From an uncultured Butyrivibrio sp. (lineage in GTDB: Bacteria > Bacillota > Clostridia > Lachnospirales > Lachnospiraceae): a DNA stretch of 64,000 bases. The notes under the pieces were generated by a model. It ran no database searches. It was not told the DNA's origin and saw only the letters and a list, made by a program, of their open reading frames with translations. How positions within the stretch are numbered: the stretch's first letter is position 1; each line of letters starts with the position of its first letter. The stretch is from NCBI GenBank assembly GCA_945928575.1, contig CAMENP010000003.1, forward strand, positions 1-64,000, read 5' to 3'. Below, piece by piece: positions 17,773 through 26,861 of the stretch. A program made the translations under genes and the position numbers.

Positions 17773-18969
17773 ATGGCAGAAGTTATAATAAAAAAGGGCG
17801 AGGGCAGAAGTTTTAAAGCCGGCGGTCTTTGGATATACGATAATGAGATTGATAAGATAAACGGAGAATTCGAGAACGGAGATATCGTTGAGGTTCTTGA
17901 CTTTGACGGATATTTTCTTGGTAAAGGTTTCATAAATACTAATTCGAAAATTGCGGTGCGCGTTATGACAAGGCACCGCGATGTTGAAATCAACAGGGAT
18001 TTTATAGACAGACTGGTCCACGATGCGGTGCAATACAGGGTTGATACGGTGGACACTTCCTCATGCAGACTTATTTTCGGTGAGGCGGACGGTTTTCCGG
18101 GTCTTGTAATCGATAAATTCAGTGATGTACTCGTAGTTGAATCGCTGGCACTCGGAATTGATAAGATGAAGCTTATGATCATTGACAGTCTTAAGGCGGA
18201 GCTTGCGTCAAGGGGAATGAATATCCGCGGCGTATATGAGAGAAGCGATGCTAAGGTAAGGCTTCAGGAAGGAATGGAACGTGTCAAAGGATTCATAGGT
18301 GAACCGTTTGATACGAAAGTTGAAATCGTCGAAAACGGTGTCAAATATATAGTTGATGTTGAGGAAGGCCAGAAGACCGGATTTTTCCTTGACCAGAAGT
18401 ATAACAGAGCGGCTGTTGCAAGACTTTGCAAGGGTGCGGCAGTGCTTGACTGTTTTACGCATACGGGTTCTTTTGCACTTAATGCGGCACTCGGTGGTGC
18501 TGACTCTGTGCTTGGTGTCGATGCTTCGGAGCTCGGCGTGGAGCGCGCCAGAGCCAACGCCGAATTAAACGGGGTATCGGACAGGGTGGAATTTACCTGC
18601 CGTGATGTTTTTGAGCTGCTCCCGGAATTGGTCGATCAGGGCAGACAGTTTGATGTGGTCATACTTGACCCGCCGGCATTTACGAAATCCCGTAATTCGG
18701 TCCGCAATGCGACGAAGGGATACAGAGAGATTAACATAAAGGGAATGAAGCTTGTCAAAAACGGCGGTTATCTTGCCACATGTTCGTGCTCACATTTCAT
18801 GGAGCAGGAGCTTTTCGCGAAGACTATTGCCGAGGCTGCAAGAAGTGCGCACAAGAGGCTGCGTCAGGTAGAGTTCAGGACGCAGGCGCCGGATCATCCG
18901 ATATTATGGTCGGCGGATGAGTCATATTATCTGAAGTTCTATATTTTTCAGGTGGTGGATGAGAAGTAA
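17773..18969 (+). CDS. Class I SAM-dependent rRNA methyltransferase (RlmI/YwbD-like)
   Basis: This protein of about 398 residues begins with a PUA-like RNA-binding domain (residues about 3-75, KGEGRSFKAGGLWIYDNEID), followed by an EEHEE-type middle region and a Rossmann methyltransferase domain (GAAVLDCFTHTGSFALNAALGGADSVLGVD; catalytic motif DPPAFTKS). It likely methylates a cytosine in 23S rRNA; E. coli RlmI makes m5C1962. I prefer ATG 17773, with AGGTGA 5 nt upstream, over GTG 17764, which falls within that site. Confidence 0.9.
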   Translation: MAEVIIKKGEGRSFKAGGLWIYDNEIDKINGEFENGDIVEVLDFDGYFLGKGFINTNSKIAVRVMTRHRDVEINRDFIDRLVHDAVQYRVDTVDTSSCRLIFGEADGFPGLVIDKFSDVLVVESLALGIDKMKLMIIDSLKAELASRGMNIRGVYERSDAKVRLQEGMERVKGFIGEPFDTKVEIVENGVKYIVDVEEGQKTGFFLDQKYNRAAVARLCKGAAVLDCFTHTGSFALNAALGGADSVLGVDASELGVERARANAELNGVSDRVEFTCRDVFELLPELVDQGRQFDVVILDPPAFTKSRNSVRNATKGYREINIKGMKLVKNGGYLATCSCSHFMEQELFAKTIAEAARSAHKRLRQVEFRTQAPDHPILWSADESYYLKFYIFQVVDEK

Positions 18970-18976
18970 TGAACAG

Positions 18977-19010
18977 AGAGTAATCGAGTAAATTCGGTTA
19001 CTCTTTTTTA
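18977..19010 (+). terminator. Terminator after the rRNA methyltransferase
   Basis: The stem AGAGTAA/TTACTCT (18977-18983 with 18998-19004) is followed directly by TTTTTTA. Confidence 0.75.
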
Positions 19011-19038
19011 TTGTGAATGAGCTTACATGTGCTATAAT
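19011..19038 (+). promoter_or_regulatory. Promoter of the P-loop kinase gene
   Basis: TTGTGA (19011-19016), a 16-nt spacer and a perfect TATAAT (19033-19038) lie 49 nt upstream of the gene. Confidence 0.6.
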
Positions 19039-19087
19039 AAAAGAAATTAATAAATCGGAATTTATTGCTAACTAAAGAGGTATAAAT

Positions 19088-19669
19088 ATGTCAACTGGAA
19101 TTATGATAATTGGTCCATCTGGAAGTGGAAAGACAACACTTGGAAAAATTGTTGCACAGAAATTGGGATATCCATATTTTGATGTGGATGATTATATATG
19201 GAAACAGAATACAGATAGTCCATATACACAGATGTATACACGAGATGAAAAGATTAGCAGACTGAACAATGATATTGCTCCATATGAACATTTTGTTATG
19301 GCTGGTTCGATGAGTTCGTTCCATTACGCATTTGATGAGATGTTTGAAATGATGGTATTTCTTTATGTTTCACCAGATATTCGAATAGAAAGAGTCCATA
19401 AAAGAGCAATAGAGCGATTTGGTAAAAGAGTGCTTGAAGGTGGAGATATGTATGAAGCCCATATGAGATTTTTGAATGATAATCGAAGTTATGAAGGAGA
19501 TGGTTCTCCGAATATGAGAGAACAGAAAGAATGGATGAAAAATATGTCGTGTGTAAAAATTGAATTGGATGGAGCTGCGGATCTTGAAAAGAACGCAGAT
19601 CTTATTGTAAACAATTGGAATGGGATAGTGAGACAAATTCCTGTTTGGCGATTTGGTAAATCCCAATAA
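19088..19669 (+). CDS. P-loop kinase-like ATPase
   Basis: This 193-residue protein has a Walker A GPSGSGKTT at residues 9-17, followed by YFDVDDYIW, which resembles the substrate-binding Asp of shikimate/adenylate-type kinases (AAA_18 group). A C-terminal lid-like basic region follows (ERVHKRAIERFGKRVLEGG). The substrate is unknown. The gene is distinctly AT-richer than its neighbours, with more TTA/AGA/GGA codons, and is followed by a methyltransferase with the same composition. Both look like a recent acquisition. AGAGG lies 7 nt upstream of the ATG. Confidence 0.8.
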   Translation: MSTGIMIIGPSGSGKTTLGKIVAQKLGYPYFDVDDYIWKQNTDSPYTQMYTRDEKISRLNNDIAPYEHFVMAGSMSSFHYAFDEMFEMMVFLYVSPDIRIERVHKRAIERFGKRVLEGGDMYEAHMRFLNDNRSYEGDGSPNMREQKEWMKNMSCVKIELDGAADLEKNADLIVNNWNGIVRQIPVWRFGKSQ

Positions 19670-19716
19670 ATTAGTTTTATATGAAACAGAAACTTTGAAT
19701 TTTGCGGAGGTTTGAG

Positions 19717-20454
19717 ATGGCTCAACAAAATATATACGATAATGAAATATTTTTTTCTGGATATAAGAAAATAAGAGATAATAAGGTAAATGCTAACAAT
19801 TTGTTTGAAATACCAGCATTGTTTTCTATGATGCCTGACTTGAAAGGGAAAAGAATTTTAGACTTGGGATGTGGATTTGGAGAGCATTGTAAAAAGTTTG
19901 TTGATTATGGAGCAGAAAAAGTTGTTGGAATTGATATATCTGAGAAGATGTTGGAAGTAGCAATGATTGAAAATAGCGATTCTAAAATAAGATATATTAA
20001 TATGCCGATGGAAGAAATCGCACAGTTACAAGAAAGGTTCGATGTTGTAATTAGTTCATTGGCATTTCATTATGTTGAGGATTTTGAAGGAGTAATACGA
20101 AATGTGTACAACTTACTTGATGAGAATGGTATATTTATTTTCTCACAAGAAAATCCATTATGCACCTGTCATTCGGGCGGCAACCGATGGACGAGAGATG
20201 AAAATGGCAACAAATTACATTTAAACCTTGCAGATTATGGTGTAGAAGGAGAAAGAGAATCTGTATGGTTTGTTGATAATGTTAAAAAATATCATAGAAC
20301 ATTCTCTACAATCATCAATACTTTAATCGGAGCAGGTTTTACTATTGAAAAAATGATTGAGCCGTTGCCAACGGATGAACTGCTTGAAAAATATCCTGAT
20401 TATAAGGATTTATTTCATAAACCAGATTTTTTGCTGATAAAAGCAAATAAGTAA
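19717..20454 (+). CDS. Class I SAM-dependent methyltransferase
   Basis: This 245-residue protein has the SAM-binding motif ILDLGCGFGEHCKKF (about residues 44-58), acidic motif II VVGIDIS, and the post-motif segment FDVVISSLAFHYVEDF. The HYVED and SQENPL segments are seen in small-molecule methyltransferases of the Methyltransf_11/25 group. The acceptor is unknown. The start at ATG 19717 has GGAGG 6 nt upstream. It shares the AT-rich composition of the preceding kinase gene. Confidence 0.85.
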   Translation: MAQQNIYDNEIFFSGYKKIRDNKVNANNLFEIPALFSMMPDLKGKRILDLGCGFGEHCKKFVDYGAEKVVGIDISEKMLEVAMIENSDSKIRYINMPMEEIAQLQERFDVVISSLAFHYVEDFEGVIRNVYNLLDENGIFIFSQENPLCTCHSGGNRWTRDENGNKLHLNLADYGVEGERESVWFVDNVKKYHRTFSTIINTLIGAGFTIEKMIEPLPTDELLEKYPDYKDLFHKPDFLLIKANK

Positions 20455-20642
20455 TTCTTATGAAAAAACTGTAAAATTCCAGTTTATAGGGATAATACAA
20501 TAATTGGTAACAAATAAGACAACAATTAACAGATTGCCGGTTGTGATAAAAAATGGATTTTACCAGAGAACACGAAAAAGAGATTGTGAAAGTTATTGAA
20601 TAAATAAACGTTGGAAGATATAATATTTTCCTGAAAAGAAAA

Positions 20643-20671
20643 GTTGACAATGCGGTTAGTCCGGACTAACA
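20643..20671 (+). promoter_or_regulatory. Promoter with a perfect 16-bp palindrome in its spacer
   Basis: TTGACA (20643-20648), 17 nt and TAACAT (20666-20671) form a promoter for the hydrolase gene. The spacer and -10 contain GTTAGTCCGGACTAAC (20655-20670), a perfect palindrome, placed where a repressor would block RNA polymerase. No regulator gene is adjacent. The rest of 20455-20642 holds no supported gene; a 16-codon ATG-TAA frame at 20553-20603 could be a remnant. Confidence 0.5.
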
Positions 20672-20673
20672 TA

Positions 20674-20705
20674 AAAGCAGATTAGATATGAATCTGCTTT
20701 TTTTG
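20674..20705 (+). terminator. Hairpin with T run in the hydrolase leader
   Basis: The 10-bp stem AAAGCAGATT/AATCTGCTTT (20674-20683 with 20691-20700) is followed by TTTT. It looks like a terminator of upstream transcription, yet it lies right at the expected start of the adjacent promoter's transcript, so it could instead be a 5' structure. Confidence 0.6.
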
Positions 20706-20728
20706 AACCGGGAACAGGAGGAGAAAAG

Positions 20729-21658
20729 ATGAAAAAACAGGTTTTTGAAATTGAAAAAGATGGTTTCTACGGAACCTACTATGAAAATCCGAAGGGTTCG
20801 GACTGCGCATTTATCGGGTTGTTCGGAGATGACCCCAACGACTACATGGCAAAGTGCGGCGCGAAATGGTTACATAAAAACGGAGTGAATGTTCTTTGTA
20901 TGTCTCCGGGAAAGAAAAATTACAGCCATGTAAATAATCCGCTTGAAAGGATCGAGACGGCAATCGGATGGCTTAAAAACAACGGAAACCGCAAAATCGG
21001 AATTATGGGTATGAGCACGGCAGGAATGGATTCCCTTGTTGCGGCATCTTTTTTCCCGGATATTACATTGACATTCGCACTTACAGCCAGTGATTTTGTA
21101 TGGCAGGGATTTGAACAGGGAAATAAAGACGGATGCAAGGAATGGCCGGTTCCGGGAGTGTCGACCATCTCATGGAAAGGAGAGCCGCTTCCGTATATGC
21201 CGTTTGTGTACGACCATCCGGTATATTGGCAGAAAATCGAAGAGGAGACAAAAGGCTCCGGTGATATCGAGCGCAGCACCTGTCTGTTCATTGATTCCGA
21301 AAAAGCAAGGGAACACACGGAAGAGGAAATGATAAAGGTCGAAAATATTAAGGGAAAACTGTTTCTTGTGGGAGCAGAGGATGATTCTTTCTGGGAGGCG
21401 GGAAAGTATATCCGACGCATGGATAAGCGCCTTAAGGAGCGTCCACACAGCTGTGAATATGTGCCGCTTGTGTATGAACACGGAACCCATTTTGTCCTGC
21501 CGGAATCAATGCTTCGCAAGGCGCTTCCGATAGGCCTTAAATTCGTATTGAAATTTGTCTTCAGGGCGGCAAAGGAATATCCGAAAGAGTGCGAAGCAAC
21601 AAGAAAAGACATTGACATAAGACTTTCGGCGGCACTAAAAGAATGGTGTGAGAAGTAA
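20729..21658 (+). CDS. Alpha/beta hydrolase of the BAAT/acyl-CoA thioester hydrolase type
   Basis: This 309-residue protein has a nucleophile elbow GMSTAG (about residue 95), a C-terminal His in EHGTHFVLP, and the YDHPVYW and AEDDSFW segments (candidate acid). These match the BAAT_C domain of acyl-CoA thioesterases and bile acid-CoA:amino acid acyltransferase-like proteins, but without the N-terminal immunoglobulin-like domain. The nucleophile here is Ser, not the Cys of true BAAT. The substrate is unknown. GGAGGAG precedes the ATG. Confidence 0.82.
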   Translation: MKKQVFEIEKDGFYGTYYENPKGSDCAFIGLFGDDPNDYMAKCGAKWLHKNGVNVLCMSPGKKNYSHVNNPLERIETAIGWLKNNGNRKIGIMGMSTAGMDSLVAASFFPDITLTFALTASDFVWQGFEQGNKDGCKEWPVPGVSTISWKGEPLPYMPFVYDHPVYWQKIEEETKGSGDIERSTCLFIDSEKAREHTEEEMIKVENIKGKLFLVGAEDDSFWEAGKYIRRMDKRLKERPHSCEYVPLVYEHGTHFVLPESMLRKALPIGLKFVLKFVFRAAKEYPKECEATRKDIDIRLSAALKEWCEK

Positions 21659-21750
21659 AGGGATACAGGTCATTTATTGTTATCATTAAAATCGTTTAAA
21701 AATAGTGAAAAATCACTGCGGATGTGGTAAACTCATAATATGGCCGTTGG

Positions 21751-22755
21751 TTACTGCGGCTGTATATAGAATACCTGCACGTTCGGCTCACCCGTTGTTT
21801 CGACACGGTATAGTGTCTCGTCATCGGTTGTCTGGAAAAAAGTATATAAAGATGTGCAGGAAATGGATGCTATGGATTTTTCCATGATGAGAGTTTTACC
21901 GGTGCCGTCGGTATTTACACGGTAAAGAGCCGGGGAGTCGCTGTTGATATAATAATATATAATATTATTATACACATTGTAAAGGGCGCATCCTGCCGGA
22001 CTTAACACTTCCTGCTTTGTTGTGATAATGTTAATTCTGGTCAGAGAATTGTTGTTGTCTAAGTCTATGTAATACAAGTAATCGCCGATAAGATTAGCCA
22101 TTGCGGTGTTGCCGTCAAGGAATAACGAACCGGAGCGTTTGTCTATGTCAAGTTCATATACAGAGTGGTTATCGCCGTTATTGGAATAATATACTTTTCC
22201 ATTCGATACACTTGCATTGGAGTATGTGCGGCGGCTGACTGTGGTCATATTTTTGCCGCGGATATCGATGGATGCGGTTGTGGACTGTGTTCCGTCACTT
22301 GTATTGTATACAAGAAGGTTGCCCGTGAGGGCAAGATCGGTTGAATAACCGGAAGCAAGAACTTCCTGATCGCCTCCGTCATGACGGCAGCGCACAACAC
22401 CGAACAGATCGCTGCGGAACATCATGGTTATATCATCTGATTTGGTATTGCCTTTGACATAATAGACAAATTTACCGGCAGCATTGATATATGAAACGCA
22501 ATCATGCGAAAGATATTTGATATTATCACAATTGGCGTCCATCGAATACAGATGGCCGTCATCATAAGGGTTGGAGAAGAAAACAGTACCGTCGGTTTCA
22601 CAGAAGAGACCGCCGCTGTTGAGATTACCGGCAGTATTCCCGATTACGCCGGAGTCGTTATTCGGTATTCTTTTTGATAATAGAGTTGCAATTATTACCC
22701 CTGCTGCAATTAAAATAAGAAACCCGGGTATAATAAAACGTATTGATTTTCTCAT
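21751..22755 (-). CDS. DUF5050 domain extracytoplasmic beta-propeller protein
   Basis: This 334-residue protein has a single N-terminal TM segment (residues 5-27) and a repeated pattern of GxxxxFSNPYDDGHLYSMD, GKFVYYVKGN, GDYLYYIDLDNNNSLTRIN and NNIIYYYINSDSPALYRVNTDG. These are short blades typical of DUF5050, a propeller-like fold seen mainly in Clostridia. It is probably a membrane-anchored external sensor or binding protein of unknown role. AGGTGG lies upstream of the start. It is divergent from pheA. Confidence 0.82.
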   Translation of the reverse strand: MRKSIRFIIPGFLILIAAGVIIATLLSKRIPNNDSGVIGNTAGNLNSGGLFCETDGTVFFSNPYDDGHLYSMDANCDNIKYLSHDCVSYINAAGKFVYYVKGNTKSDDITMMFRSDLFGVVRCRHDGGDQEVLASGYSTDLALTGNLLVYNTSDGTQSTTASIDIRGKNMTTVSRRTYSNASVSNGKVYYSNNGDNHSVYELDIDKRSGSLFLDGNTAMANLIGDYLYYIDLDNNNSLTRINIITTKQEVLSPAGCALYNVYNNIIYYYINSDSPALYRVNTDGTGKTLIMEKSIASISCTSLYTFFQTTDDETLYRVETTGEPNVQVFYIQPQ

Positions 22756-22861
22756 ATATTATATCCACCTTTATATATCCAATAAATATTATCCACTAAT
22801 TTTACATAATTTTCAAGTAAAATATACATTACGTTGGTATCATACCGGAAAGGAATTAAGT

Positions 22862-23998
22862 ATGTATGTAGATTTGCAGGAATCCAGAAAAGAGATAGAC
22901 GAAATAGATTCCCGGATTGTTGAACTTTTTGAAAAGAGAATGAAGGTTGCCGGCAATGTTGCCGATTACAAGCTTGCAACCGGCAAACCGGTTTTTGACA
23001 AAGAGCGCGAAGAAAGTAAAATAGCAAAGCTCGTTGCAATGTCGGACGATGAATTCAACGGTAAATGCATTGCGGAGCTTTTTACACAGATTATGGCTAT
23101 GAGCCGTAAACTCCAGTATGGCAAGTTAGAGAGCCGCGAAGGTGATTCGAAACTTGAACCTTATGAAACGGTTGACACGCTTAAGCGCGATGGAGTAAAA
23201 GTGGTATATCAGGGTGTGCCCGGAGCTTACAGCCATGAGGCAATGATTAACTATTTCGGAGAAAATGTCGACAGTATTAATGTTAATACTTTCAGGGATG
23301 CGATGGAGAAAGTAAGCATCGGAGAAGCAGATTATGCTGTAATTCCGATTGATAATTCATCGGCAGGTATGGTAAGTGATACATATGACCTCCTTCAGGA
23401 ATACAATAATTACATAGTTGGAGAGACCTTCTTAAGAGTCAGACATTGTCTCCTTGTGAAACCGGGAACAGATATAAGCAAGATTCGTAAAGTATATTCC
23501 CATCCGCAGGCACTTATGCAATGTGCCAGATATCTTGATGGACATAAAGAATGGGAAAGGGAATCTTACCTTAACACAGCCATGAGCGCATGCAAGGTTG
23601 CCGAGGATGACGATTACACGCAGGCAGCGATTGCATCTCCTAATTGTGCGAAAGAATATGGACTTGAGATAGCAGCGGAGAATATTAATTCAGAGGGTGG
23701 CAATACAACGCGATTTGTTATTATCAGCAGCAGGAGAGCGTTCGTGAAAGGCGCCTCAAAGGTAAGTATCTGTTTTGAAATAGCTCATAAAGCAGGAAGT
23801 CTCTATAATGCAATTTCACATATAATGTTCAACGGCCTTAACATGACACAGATCGAATCAAGACCGATACCGGAGCATAACTGGGAATTCAGATTTTTTG
23901 TGGATTTTGAGGGAAACCTTTCCGATGCCGGTGTTAAAAATGCACTCAGAGGAATATGTGAAGAATCCAATGCATTTAAACTTTTAGGAAATTATTGA
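22862..23998 (+). CDS. pheA: Bifunctional chorismate mutase/prephenate dehydratase
   Basis: This 378-residue protein makes phenylpyruvate from chorismate for phenylalanine. An AroQ-type chorismate mutase covers about residues 1-90 (EIDEIDSRIVELFEKRMKVAGNVADYK), then prephenate dehydratase (VVYQGVPGAYSHEAMINYFG; SSAGMVSDTYDLL; NTTRFVIIS) and a C-terminal ACT domain (KAGSLYNAISHI; ESRPIPEHNWEFRFFVDFEG) for Phe feedback. The start at ATG 22862 has AGGA upstream; the open frame extends further 5' but across the divergent promoter region. Confidence 0.95.
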   Translation: MYVDLQESRKEIDEIDSRIVELFEKRMKVAGNVADYKLATGKPVFDKEREESKIAKLVAMSDDEFNGKCIAELFTQIMAMSRKLQYGKLESREGDSKLEPYETVDTLKRDGVKVVYQGVPGAYSHEAMINYFGENVDSINVNTFRDAMEKVSIGEADYAVIPIDNSSAGMVSDTYDLLQEYNNYIVGETFLRVRHCLLVKPGTDISKIRKVYSHPQALMQCARYLDGHKEWERESYLNTAMSACKVAEDDDYTQAAIASPNCAKEYGLEIAAENINSEGGNTTRFVIISSRRAFVKGASKVSICFEIAHKAGSLYNAISHIMFNGLNMTQIESRPIPEHNWEFRFFVDFEGNLSDAGVKNALRGICEESNAFKLLGNY

Positions 23999-24009
23999 GG
24001 TATACAGCT

Positions 24010-25308
24010 ATGAAAATGAATGAAATGATTTTATATAAGAATACAGAATATTACGGCAATCTTGCCATAATGGAGAGACTTTACGAAGGAGATATGGATT
24101 CGTCGGAAGAAGCAAGAAGCCTTGCGTCAGAATGCATCGGTGACATACTCACATTGTCCGAGAAAATGGGATTTAAAGGCAATCTCTGGCATGATTATCT
24201 TGCATATATAATCGCATATAGCGAGAATGCATTCAGCATCTCATGCGAGAGAAAGGGAAGCATTGAAGGCGGTATCAACGCCGGTGCCAGACATGATTTT
24301 GCTATTTTTATGAAACTTTTTGACATAAATCTTGCAGAAGTTGACAAGAGATATGATACATGCCTTGCAATGCTGGAGAATTTTGATAATAATAATGAAC
24401 ATGAGAAATACTTTAACAAAAGAATACGTGACAGAATAATAGGGCTTGCCGAAAATCTGGCTGCAGCGAATGATGTAAATGATTTCTATGATACTGTATG
24501 CAGTTTCTATAAAGAAGTCGGAGTCGGCAAATACGGAATGTTCAAGGCATTCAGGATAGGCAATGATGATGACGGTAAAGTAGTTGTAAATCCGGTAATA
24601 AGCGTTGAACATATATACCTTAAGGATATAATCGGATATGAGCAGCAGAAGAAGAAACTTGTGGACAATACGGAAGCTTTTCTTCACGGACTTAAGGCCA
24701 ACAATGTGCTTTTGTTCGGCGACAGCGGAACAGGTAAGTCATCAAGTATCAAGGCTATTCTCAATGAGTATTATGAGGACGGTCTGAGAATGATAGAGGT
24801 ATATAAGCATCAGTTTAAGGACTTGTCCGCGGTTATTAACCAGATAAAAGACCGCGATTATAAATTTATCATATATATGGACGACCTTTCTTTTGAAGAA
24901 TTTGAGATTGAATACAAATTCCTTAAAGCAGTCATTGAAGGCGGCCTGGAGAAAAAACCCGATAATGTCCTTATATATGCAACATCAAACCGCAGGCATC
25001 TTGTCCGTGAGAAATACTCCGATAAAGAGGAGCGAGATGATGATCTTCATTCAAGGGATACCGTACAGGAGAAACTTTCATTGTCTGCCAGATTCGGTGT
25101 ATCGATTTATTACGGCTCTCCGGATAAGAAAGAATTTACGGCTATTGTAAAGGGACTTGCCGAGAGAAACAATATTGATATTGATGAAGAAACATTGCTT
25201 CTTGAAGCCAACAAATGGGAACTTTCGCATGGCGGATTGTCGGGAAGAACGGCGGAGCAGTTTATTAATTATCTGTCGTACAAGCTTAAGATGGATAATA
25301 ACCGGTAA
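24010..25308 (+). CDS. DUF815-family P-loop ATPase
   Basis: This 432-residue protein has an alpha-helical N-terminal half and an AAA-like ATPase half: Walker A FGDSGTGKSS (about residue 235), Walker B-like FIIYMDDLSFEE, and a sensor-like IYATSNRRHLV followed by the RDTVQEKLSLSARFG segment. This is the DUF815 (PF05673) family, which resembles AAA+ clamp-loader-type ATPases; no function is established. The start at ATG 24010 has GAGGTA overlapping the pheA stop. It sits in the pheA-DUF815-ppx-ppk1 run with short spacings. Confidence 0.88.
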   Translation: MKMNEMILYKNTEYYGNLAIMERLYEGDMDSSEEARSLASECIGDILTLSEKMGFKGNLWHDYLAYIIAYSENAFSISCERKGSIEGGINAGARHDFAIFMKLFDINLAEVDKRYDTCLAMLENFDNNNEHEKYFNKRIRDRIIGLAENLAAANDVNDFYDTVCSFYKEVGVGKYGMFKAFRIGNDDDGKVVVNPVISVEHIYLKDIIGYEQQKKKLVDNTEAFLHGLKANNVLLFGDSGTGKSSSIKAILNEYYEDGLRMIEVYKHQFKDLSAVINQIKDRDYKFIIYMDDLSFEEFEIEYKFLKAVIEGGLEKKPDNVLIYATSNRRHLVREKYSDKEERDDDLHSRDTVQEKLSLSARFGVSIYYGSPDKKEFTAIVKGLAERNNIDIDEETLLLEANKWELSHGGLSGRTAEQFINYLSYKLKMDNNR

Positions 25309-25320
25309 AGGAGAATAATT

Positions 25321-26847
25321 ATGAGTGTTACTACATTTGCAGCAATCGACGTGGGTTCATATGAAGTTGAAATGGTAATATATGAGATTTCAACGCGCGG
25401 AATTAAACAGATAGATCATGTGCGCCATATTATTGCGCTCGGAAGAGATACCTATAATATGAAGGCTATAAGTTATGATCTTGTTGATGAACTTTGTGAA
25501 GTACTTTATGATTTTGTAAGTGTTATGAAGACATATCAGGTAAGCCAGTACAGGGCGATTGCGACAAGTGCGGTAAGAGAGGCAGTCAACTCGGTTAATA
25601 TAATTGACAGAATCAAAATGAGAACGGGGCTTAAGGTGGAAATATTAAGCAACTCAGAACAGCGTCTCATCATGTATGAAGCTGTCGCTGCGAAGAAGGA
25701 GGGCTTCGGAAAGCTTATCGAAAAAGGTGTGGCGATGGCTGATGTCGGTTCCGGAAGTTCACAGGTATCACTTTTTGACAACGGTTCCCTCATAACCACA
25801 CAGAATGTACAGCTGGGCGCATTGAGGGTAAATGAAATAGTTGACAGCTTCGCCAAAGGTGCATCATCAAGCCTTGCTATAATGGAAGAGTACATGGATA
25901 CGGAGATTGACGTTCTTAAGAATCTTTTTATCAAGGAACGTAAGATAGAATGTCTTATAGCTGTAGGTGATAATATTAACTGGTTTATCAACAGAATAGG
26001 AGCTGAGAAGTCCAAGGAATATTATAACAGGGATGAATTCCTTGATGTGTATCATAAATTGTATCTTATGGGCGATTTCAGGGAACGCTACGGATTGTCC
26101 GTTGAACAGGCGGCAGTGATCATACCAAGCATGATGATATATAAAAAGATACTTGATGTAACCGGCGCGCAGACTATGTGGATACCGGGTGTAAGGCTTT
26201 GCGACGGCATGGCGGCGGAATATGCGCTCAAAGAGAAGAAAATAGAAGTTTTTGAACATGATTTTACCGCAGACATAGTGGCAGCAGCAAGAAATATATC
26301 CAAAAGATATTCATGGAACAAAGAGCATGTCAAATTCGTTGAGAAAAATGCAATGGCTATATTTGATGCCACAAAGAAACTCCACGGACTCGGCAAAAGA
26401 GAGAAACTCCTTTTACAGATAGCATGTATCCTGCATGACTGCGGACAGTATATAAGCATGCTTAAGCCGGCCGAGTGTTCATATAATCTTGTAATGTCGA
26501 CGGAGATAATCGGACTGTCACACCTTGAACGTGAGATGGTTGCCAATATTGTTAAATATACAACGATAGACTGGGAAGCCGGTGTCGGACTTAAGGAAGC
26601 ATTTAATGATGAAACGATCCTTACGGTTTCGAAACTCACGGCCATTACCAAGGTAAGCAATGCCCTTGACCGTGGACACAAGCAGAAATTTAAGGATACC
26701 AAATATGTGGTTAAGGAACGCGAACTTCAGATAATTACGAACACATATGAAGACATAACACTTGAAAAAGGTTCGGTAAGCAACAGAAGAACACTTTTTG
26801 AAGAAGTGTACGGATGTAAACCTGTAATAATTCAGAAAAGGAAATAA
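25321..26847 (+). CDS. ppx: Exopolyphosphatase (Ppx/GppA family) with C-terminal HD-like domain
   Basis: This 508-residue protein has the actin-like fold signature FAAIDVGSYEVEMVIYEI at the start and the phosphate 2-type motif MADVGSGSSQVSLFDNG (about residue 140). From about residue 310 there is an HD-like helical domain (ILHDCGQYI; LSHLEREMVANIV). It likely removes terminal phosphates from polyphosphate or acts on pppGpp. It lies directly before ppk1, so synthesis and breakdown of polyphosphate are co-expressed. AAGGAG precedes the ATG. Confidence 0.92.
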   Translation: MSVTTFAAIDVGSYEVEMVIYEISTRGIKQIDHVRHIIALGRDTYNMKAISYDLVDELCEVLYDFVSVMKTYQVSQYRAIATSAVREAVNSVNIIDRIKMRTGLKVEILSNSEQRLIMYEAVAAKKEGFGKLIEKGVAMADVGSGSSQVSLFDNGSLITTQNVQLGALRVNEIVDSFAKGASSSLAIMEEYMDTEIDVLKNLFIKERKIECLIAVGDNINWFINRIGAEKSKEYYNRDEFLDVYHKLYLMGDFRERYGLSVEQAAVIIPSMMIYKKILDVTGAQTMWIPGVRLCDGMAAEYALKEKKIEVFEHDFTADIVAAARNISKRYSWNKEHVKFVEKNAMAIFDATKKLHGLGKREKLLLQIACILHDCGQYISMLKPAECSYNLVMSTEIIGLSHLEREMVANIVKYTTIDWEAGVGLKEAFNDETILTVSKLTAITKVSNALDRGHKQKFKDTKYVVKERELQIITNTYEDITLEKGSVSNRRTLFEEVYGCKPVIIQKRK

Positions 26848-26861
26848 GGAGGAGATAGAAA

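Noticed and set aside
20553..20603. Sixteen-codon ATG-TAA frame (MDFTREHEKEIVKVIE)
   Set aside because: It is too short, has no ribosome site, and cannot be assigned; it may be a gene remnant but the evidence is too thin for a call.
22571..22861. Longer N-terminus of pheA starting at 22571
   Set aside because: The extension runs through the divergent promoter region and the DUF5050 gene, while ATG 22862 gives the conserved chorismate mutase start.
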